This document shows, in pieces, positions 28,277 to 33,596 of a stretch of DNA of 33,596 nt; the stretch's first letter is position 1; each line of letters opens with the position of its first letter. This DNA is from an uncultured Bacilli bacterium (GTDB lineage: Bacteria > Bacillota_I > Bacilli_A > RF39 > UBA660). The stretch covers positions 1-33,596 of the forward strand of contig CANRKE010000004.1 of assembly GCA_947631135.1 (NCBI GenBank). Reading direction: 5' to 3'. Below the pieces are notes generated by a model, which was not told where the DNA came from, did not search any database, and saw nothing but the letters and a program-made list of their open reading frames with translations. The translations under genes and the position numbers were made by a program.

Positions 28277-28462
28277 ATGTATTACTATGGTGGATATCAA
28301 GGTGGATACGGTTATGGTGGATACCCTAATTATGGATGTTGTGGATCATATCCAAGCTATGGAAACCAAGGTGGATATGGATACGGATATGGCGCAGCTA
28401 TAATAATTGTATTATTTATTTTACTTGTTATTGTTATTGGATGTAGACATAATAACGGATAA
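28277..28462 (+). CDS. YjcZ-like small sporulation peptide with Gly/Tyr-rich N-terminus
   Basis: 61 aa: [61 protein letters not shown]. The hydrophobic [14 protein letters not shown] tail resembles YjcZ-family peptides; RBS aaaggaggg. Confidence 0.75.
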   Translation: MYYYGGYQGGYGYGGYPNYGCCGSYPSYGNQGGYGYGYGAAIIIVLFILLVIVIGCRHNNG

Positions 28463-28515
28463 TTTTGCAATTTTAATGAATTTGTGATAGAATAGTCTTG
28501 ATTTGAGGTGGTATT

Positions 28516-29064
28516 ATGTTTAAAGCTCTTAATATTCTTGATGAATCAGATAAAAGATTAAGACTAAAAAATAAAGATGTAGTCTTTCCTCTTAGTGATT
28601 CAAGAAAAAAATTAATAAAAAGAATGTTAGACGAATTAAGATATAGCCAAATTCCTGAATTATCAGAAAAATACGATTTACGGCCAGGAATGGGACTTGC
28701 TGCTCCACAACTTGGTATTAATGAAAATTTTTTTGTGATTGTTTATGAATATGATGAAGGAAAATTTGAAGATTATGTAATTTTTAATCCTAAAATCATT
28801 AGTCATTCAGAATCAATGGTATGTGCAGCTAGTGGTGAAGGTTGTCTTAGTGTCAATAGAGATGTAGATGGTGTAGTACCAAGATATGAAAGAGTAACTG
28901 TTGAAGGATTTGATATTGATGGTAAACCTATAAAAATAAGAGCTCGTGAAGAATTAGCAATAGCATTTCAACACGAATATGACCACCTACAAGGTATTCT
29001 ATTCTTCGATAAAATAGATAAAGATGATCCTTATCAAACTAAAACTAATATAAAAATGATATAA
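28516..29064 (+). CDS. def: Peptide deformylase
   Basis: GMGLAAPQLGIN, EGCLSVN and QHEYDHLQGILFFD metal-binding motifs. Confidence 0.95.
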   Translation: MFKALNILDESDKRLRLKNKDVVFPLSDSRKKLIKRMLDELRYSQIPELSEKYDLRPGMGLAAPQLGINENFFVIVYEYDEGKFEDYVIFNPKIISHSESMVCAASGEGCLSVNRDVDGVVPRYERVTVEGFDIDGKPIKIRAREELAIAFQHEYDHLQGILFFDKIDKDDPYQTKTNIKMI

Positions 29065-29088
29065 AGCCAATAAATTTTGGCTTTTTTA
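29064..29088 (+). terminator. Rho-independent terminator after def
   Basis: AAGCCAATAAATTTTGGCTTTTTT hairpin plus T tract. Confidence 0.8.
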
Positions 29089-29144
29089 TTTGACAAGAAT
29101 ATGGATAAGTGCTATAATAAACATCGTTTTAGGGGGTATTATAA

Positions 29145-30098
29145 ATGGGCAGTTTATCTAGCGATATTGAATTTTGTCAATATTTAATAAAATATGGACA
29201 ATCACAAAATTCAGATTTTAAAAAAATTTATCCATTGTGTAATGAAAATATTAATGCTTGTTTAGACAATTTTAATATCGAGGGTAAAAATTGTTTATCA
29301 GTATTATCTAGTTCAGATCAAATATTCGATATGTATCTTAGAGGAGCTAAAAGTGTTGATGCATTTGATGTTAATCCATTAACTAAACATTTTTTCTATC
29401 TTAAAAGATCATTATTATCTTCAAATATAAGTTATGAAGATTATCTATCATTTTTATATGGTGATAATAAATTTAAAGAATCTATGTTAAATCAAAAAAT
29501 ATATAATAATCTAAATGGTAAAAGTAGAATATTTTGGTTATATATATTTAGTAAATACCATGAGGAGACAATAAGAGAGAAAATGTTTTATTATCCTTCA
29601 ATAAAAAAGGATGAAATTAATAAATATATAGGATATTTAAATAAAGACAAATTCTATAAACTAAAGAAAAATATTAAGAATGTTAAAATTACATTTATTA
29701 ATTCAGATATTAAAAATTTAACTTATAAATTAGAAAAAAATTATGATTTTATATATTTATCTAATATATTTGAATATTTAAATGAAATATATTTTAGTAT
29801 TGATAATCAAATAGAAAAATTAGAAGCATTTAAAAATCTAATAATAAATATGAGTAAAAATTTAAATGAAAACGGTAAAATAGTTGTTGGTTATTTATTT
29901 ACTATTTTACTAAATGACAATAGAAATCCAATAAAAAATACTGAACTTAGAAATAAAGTATTTAGTGAAAAAGAATTCGAATATCATATATTTAACTCTG
30001 TTGATCATGATATTATTTATAAAAAATATGGACTTACAGAATACAAATCTGATGCATGTATAGTTTATAAAAAGAAAAAGGGGCTGTCTCAGAATTAA
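29145..30098 (+). CDS. Putative SAM-dependent (DUF3419/BtaA-like) transferase; C-terminus altered by IS insertion
   Basis: 317 aa; NCLSVLSSSDQIFDMYLRGAKSVDAFDVNPLTKHFFYLKRS (Rossmann-like SAM motif) and YDFIYLSNIFEYL. Last codons and stop lie inside the IS terminal repeat. Confidence 0.6.
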   Translation: MGSLSSDIEFCQYLIKYGQSQNSDFKKIYPLCNENINACLDNFNIEGKNCLSVLSSSDQIFDMYLRGAKSVDAFDVNPLTKHFFYLKRSLLSSNISYEDYLSFLYGDNKFKESMLNQKIYNNLNGKSRIFWLYIFSKYHEETIREKMFYYPSIKKDEINKYIGYLNKDKFYKLKKNIKNVKITFINSDIKNLTYKLEKNYDFIYLSNIFEYLNEIYFSIDNQIEKLEAFKNLIINMSKNLNENGKIVVGYLFTILLNDNRNPIKNTELRNKVFSEKEFEYHIFNSVDHDIIYKKYGLTEYKSDACIVYKKKKGLSQN

Positions 30099-30126
30099 GT
30101 GATTAATTTTGAATCAGTCTTTTTTT
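30080..30126 (+). repeat. IS left terminal inverted repeat
   Basis: 47 bp, exact reverse complement of 31815-31861. Confidence 0.97.
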
Positions 30127-31745
30127 ATTTTTTGTTTAGGAAAAGGAAATTTTTCTGATTCTAAATTATTCGGAATATTCCAATAATTATCTTTTAAATT
30201 TTTACCCTCCAATGAAGAAAAATATTTTCTAATGTTTACACCAAGGCACATAAGCATAATTTCACAAGATACTTTTTCTAATCCACGTCTTCTGATTCTA
30301 TCATAATTCATATTGCTCTTAATTTGTCCAAAAACACCTTCTACTTGTATGCTTCTATTTATTCTAATTTCTATTCCTTTTGGGCTTTTAAGATTATTTC
30401 TTGCTTTTTCTTTTAATATTTCATATTCTGGTATTAATTCATATAACCTATAATCATAGTCTTTGTTTTTTAAATTTTTCTTACAAATATATGAATAATT
30501 GCAATTATTACAACCAGTAAATTTATAAAGTTTACTATTTTTATATCTTGGATGTCGAATACCAACAAATGATATTTCTTCTCCAATACAAGTATTTAGA
30601 CACATAACTCCATCATCAAAAGTATAAAATAATTGAGGTCTCTTACCATTTGCTTCACCACTCCATGTAAAATGTTTCACATAATTTTCTATATTGTGTT
30701 CTTTCATATATTTGTAATTATCATACATTCCATATCCTGAATCTGCACATTCATTTTTAGGATATTCTTTATAATATTTATAATATAAGTCATTCATTGG
30801 AATAAAAGTATGATAATCATTTCTATCTTGAAATACTCCATACATTGTTATTATTCCACTTGATACCATTACTTGAATATTATATCCAGCATGAAAATCA
30901 TTACCAGATTTTGAATAATAATCACTTTTTAATACCATTGCAGTTGCATCATGATCAGTTTTATAATAGGAGTTTCTTTTTTCTCCACATATTTCTTCTT
31001 TTTCTTCATATTCCACTAATTTTACTAAATATTGATAAGCCATTTTATAATTTCTTTGTTCTTCCGTTAATCGTTTGTCTTTTCCATTAGGAATAGAATT
31101 GATATCTATATTTTTTCTTTGTACATATGATTTTATCAATTCACTAAATTGGTAGGATTTAATCAATTTTTTATCCTTAAACTCTATATCCATTTTTAAT
31201 AATAATTCTTTAATTTTAATATCTAATTTTTTATGATAGGTAGTTGGTTTCCATACAAATTTATATTTATTTGCATTTGCTTCTATCTTTGTTCCATCAT
31301 TATATTGAGTATCTGTATTAACATCAAGTTCTTCTATAATTGATTTAGTAATCATCGTAAATATTTCATAATGGTAGGGAACAATATATTTATTAATAAA
31401 TTTTCCAATGGTGGAGTGATTAGGTGTTTTTTGTTCCATTAAATACATAACTCTTAAATCAAATTTACAAAGTTGTTCTATTTCTCTTACGGAACTTTTA
31501 AATTTTGAAAAGCAATAGATAATTGTGGTCATTAAATTAAATGGATTACATTCAGGATTACCCACATTAATTTTTTTGCTTCTATTTTGCTCTTTGATAA
31601 TCAAATTTCCAATTTCAGACTTATTTAAAATTTTAACAAATTTATCAATTTTTTCTAATTCCTCATCACATTGTTGTGAGGGGACTATGAAAATAAATCT
31701 TTTTGTGCTAAAATATTCCATGTGATACCTCATTTCTCTAGACAA
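30114..31745 (-). CDS. IS1182-family-like DDE transposase
   Basis: 543 aa; NPFNLMTTIIYCFSKFKSSVREIEQLCKFDLRVMYLMEQKTPNHSTIGKFINKY (DUF772-like), NTDTQYNDGTKIEANANKYKFVWK, ADSGYGMYDNYKYMKEHNIENYV, IEIRINRSIQVEGVFGQIKSNMNYDRIRRRG. Start may be MEYFSTKRF. Confidence 0.92.
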   Translation of the reverse strand: MSREMRYHMEYFSTKRFIFIVPSQQCDEELEKIDKFVKILNKSEIGNLIIKEQNRSKKINVGNPECNPFNLMTTIIYCFSKFKSSVREIEQLCKFDLRVMYLMEQKTPNHSTIGKFINKYIVPYHYEIFTMITKSIIEELDVNTDTQYNDGTKIEANANKYKFVWKPTTYHKKLDIKIKELLLKMDIEFKDKKLIKSYQFSELIKSYVQRKNIDINSIPNGKDKRLTEEQRNYKMAYQYLVKLVEYEEKEEICGEKRNSYYKTDHDATAMVLKSDYYSKSGNDFHAGYNIQVMVSSGIITMYGVFQDRNDYHTFIPMNDLYYKYYKEYPKNECADSGYGMYDNYKYMKEHNIENYVKHFTWSGEANGKRPQLFYTFDDGVMCLNTCIGEEISFVGIRHPRYKNSKLYKFTGCNNCNYSYICKKNLKNKDYDYRLYELIPEYEILKEKARNNLKSPKGIEIRINRSIQVEGVFGQIKSNMNYDRIRRRGLEKVSCEIMLMCLGVNIRKYFSSLEGKNLKDNYWNIPNNLESEKFPFPKQKIKKD

Positions 31746-31814
31746 GAATATTGTATCACATTTGGTCGAAACTTTATAGTTCCGACCTTTTTAAAGATTT
31801 ATTTTATGAAATTA

Positions 31815-31861
31815 AAAAAAAGACTGATTCAAAATTAATCACTTAATTCTGAGACAGCCCC
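31815..31861 (-). repeat. IS right terminal inverted repeat
   Basis: 47 bp, exact reverse complement of 30080-30126. Confidence 0.97.
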
Positions 31862-31924
31862 TTTATTTTTAATGTTCATTTAATTTAGTGTTCATTTGAA
31901 AATTTATATAATAGACTTGATAAG

Positions 31925-31942
31925 TTCTTATTCACTTTTTAC
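31925..31942. repeat. 18-bp direct repeat, copy A
   Basis: ttcttattcactttttac, identical to 31971-31988. Confidence 0.95.
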
Positions 31943-31970
31943 TTATATGTGGACAGTTTTTGAAAAGCTC

Positions 31971-31988
31971 TTCTTATTCACTTTTTAC
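31971..31988. repeat. 18-bp direct repeat, copy B (covers the surface-protein C-terminal codons VKSE-stop)
   Basis: ttcttattcactttttac, identical to 31925-31942. Confidence 0.95.
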
Positions 31989-33596
31989 AACATAAGGATT
32001 ATTAACTTCTCCATTTCCTTGGGTAAACAGTGTGTCAGATCTCAGATTGAAAACTGGCACAGCGGCAAAGCCATATTCGACATCATTGTAAATGACATAA
32101 CCGTAATCGTTCACATGGAACTCAAAAGCATAATCACCATCGAAACCGAAAGGCGACCCCAGCCACCTCCAAGAACTGCTTCCTGCTAGATAATAGTTGG
32201 AATTTGATGTATAAATTTTTCCTCCTGCAAATACTGCTTCATCTGCTGATAGTAATCCTATTTTTAAATCATATTCTCCACCATATAATTTGTTTGTATT
32301 TGGACATATATAGCTTGGTTCTGGTACATGTCCATTATATGGATTTAATCTTCCATATGTTCCATAATATAAATATCCACTACTACTTATATTCTTTGTT
32401 GTTGTATCATTGCAATATCTTGTATTTGCTAGTAGTTTATCATAATCAGTCATATTTGTTTCATACCAACTATCTAAATATTCTTTCATTGTACTATTTA
32501 TATTCTCACTATTTGAATCTAATATTGCTTTTCCCTTGTATTGATATGCACGATAATTTATTTTTGTTGCTGATTCTACTGTTGTTATTTGGTATAAGCT
32601 ATTACTTTTACCCGTTGATGTTGAAAATTGTGTATATTTTCCTTCACATAATGCTTTATTATTAAAACACTCTGTACCTGTATGTTGTTGTGGATTTACT
32701 AATGTATATCCTCCATTAGTTGTATCTACTGTTACATCATCTGCATAATAATATTTACTTGTTGCTGATAATATACTTCGTGAGCCTTCTTCTTCTGAAA
32801 CATCTCCCATTGTATATCCCGTTCTTGTTTTATATGTATATCCTACATATTCTTCTGAATCATATTCTTGATTAAATGATTTATTACCAATAGAACCGTC
32901 TGCAACTATTCTTATAGTTCCATCTCCATTTATCCTTACTATTCTAAATGTCATATCCTCTCCTGGTTTTGCTCCTACTTCTTTTATATCTGCTTTACAT
33001 TCGTCTGCACTAGAATATCCATAATTATATGAGTAATAATCTTCACATTCAGAGTTTGCATCGCCCATACTACTTGCAACACGTGGTTTGCTGTTCTTAC
33101 TTGGTATTAAATATGCTTTTGGTGCATCACTAGGCCATTTAAGTCCATCAATTCTTAAGTAATTATCTTGTACATTTCCTCTAAAGTAATATGTTTCTCC
33201 ATCATCATCTATATCTTGTATTAACCCCTCATCAGTATCTGCTGTTTTGCTGAAATCAGGTTTTTGTGTACTAGGTTCATTATTATCTTTTATTACTTTT
33301 GAAAGTAATTCTGCTTGTTTATTTTGATGTCCTACTACTGTTATTGTAGCAGAAAATGTCTTTTCCATCATATCTGATTGATCTAATTCATTTTCACTTA
33401 TCCATATATATAGTTCATAACTTTTATTTTTAGTTGATTCTATTTCTTCGTTGTTGGCTAGAAGTAATTTATTATCTAATACATTTCTGAAATTACCATT
33501 ACTTATTTTTTCTTCACCTGAATATAATGCCCATTTAAACTCTAAATCTGCTAACTCTTTAGGTAAACTAATATCTGTTATATTAATATCCACATA
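31974..33596 (-). CDS. Large surface/extracellular protein (5' end beyond window) with C-terminal C-type-lectin/FGE-like domain
   Basis: ORF open to the window edge (the MDINIT start is an in-frame GTG in TAT GTG GAT). YYFRGNVQDNYLRIDG, FRIVRINGDGTIRIVADGSIG, then C-terminal GSSSWRWLGSPFGFDGDYAFEFHVNDYGYVIYNDVEYGFAAVPVFNLRSDTLFTQGNGEVNNPYVV. Confidence 0.8.
   Translation of the reverse strand, partial: YVDINITDISLPKELADLEFKWALYSGEEKISNGNFRNVLDNKLLLANNEEIESTKNKSYELYIWISENELDQSDMMEKTFSATITVVGHQNKQAELLSKVIKDNNEPSTQKPDFSKTADTDEGLIQDIDDDGETYYFRGNVQDNYLRIDGLKWPSDAPKAYLIPSKNSKPRVASSMGDANSECEDYYSYNYGYSSADECKADIKEVGAKPGEDMTFRIVRINGDGTIRIVADGSIGNKSFNQEYDSEEYVGYTYKTRTGYTMGDVSEEEGSRSILSATSKYYYADDVTVDTTNGGYTLVNPQQHTGTECFNNKALCEGKYTQFSTSTGKSNSLYQITTVESATKINYRAYQYKGKAILDSNSENINSTMKEYLDSWYETNMTDYDKLLANTRYCNDTTTKNISSSGYLYYGTYGRLNPYNGHVPEPSYICPNTNKLYGGEYDLKIGLLSADEAVFAGGKIYTSNSNYYLAGSSSWRWLGSPFGFDGDYAFEFHVNDYGYVIYNDVEYGFAAVPVFNLRSDTLFTQGNGEVNNPYVVKSE
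32041..32190 (-). other. Candidate DGR-type variable region at 3' end of surface-protein gene
   Basis: Locally elevated G+C (mid-40s percent by hand count) against a much more AT-rich gene; 25 of 28 codons between SP and AAVPVF end in C or T; A-poor flanks TGGAGGTGGCTGGGGTCGCC and GCCGCTGTGCC. Confidence 0.45.

Larger units (their letters stand above)
30080..31861 (-). mobile_element. Complete IS1182-family-type insertion sequence
   Basis: 47-bp perfect terminal inverted repeats GGGGCTGTCTCAGAATTAAGTGATTAATTTTGAATCAGTCTTTTTTT at 30080-30126 and 31815-31861 flanking a single intact transposase ORF. Confidence 0.93.

Noticed and set aside
30071-31870. Target-site duplication flanking the IS
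   Set aside because: Flanks AAAGAAAAA and TTTATTTTT are A/T-rich but not clear direct repeats.
31896-32665. Plus-strand ORFs 31896-32189 and 32204-32665
   Set aside because: Antisense to the long surface-protein CDS with low-complexity or implausible translations; the first is open because the candidate variable region has few antisense stops.
1-33596. Reverse transcriptase or template repeat for the proposed DGR inside the window
   Set aside because: No ORF has RT motifs and no second copy of the higher-GC 3' block was seen on either strand; the DGR call therefore remains a hypothesis.

Overview
AT-rich (about 25% G+C by eye) low-GC Firmicutes/Bacilli-type chromosomal window using the standard code; TGA is used as a stop, for example at spoVAC. 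Most of it is core and sporulation genes: yutD-like, a DUF4015-type putative glycosidase, yunB, a VirD4/TraG-like ATPase, spoIVB, parE, miaA, a YneF-family gene, rarA, a SPOR-like gene plus mreC/mreD, a Phe T-box leader with pheS/pheT, a radical SAM activase-like gene, a spoIIAA-like/sigF/spoVAC/spoVAD/spoVAE cluster, a YjcZ-like peptide and def. Accessory features are a tandemly duplicated pair of genes encoding 28-aa (84-bp) repeat proteins, a complete IS1182-type element with 47-bp perfect inverted repeats, and a large surface protein truncated by the window end. Leading findings: (1) the 3' end of the surface-protein gene is a sharply bounded, higher-GC, NNY-codon-biased segment in a predicted C-type-lectin/FGE-like C-terminus, resembling a diversity-generating-retroelement variable repeat with no RT or template visible here; (2) the sigF operon lacks spoIIAB, and its STAS protein has lost the phosphorylatable serine motif, suggesting rewired forespore sigma control; (3) the duplicated 28-aa solenoid-like repeat genes carry near-identical promoter/leader and terminator sequences. 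All function calls come from reading the sequence; no database search was run.
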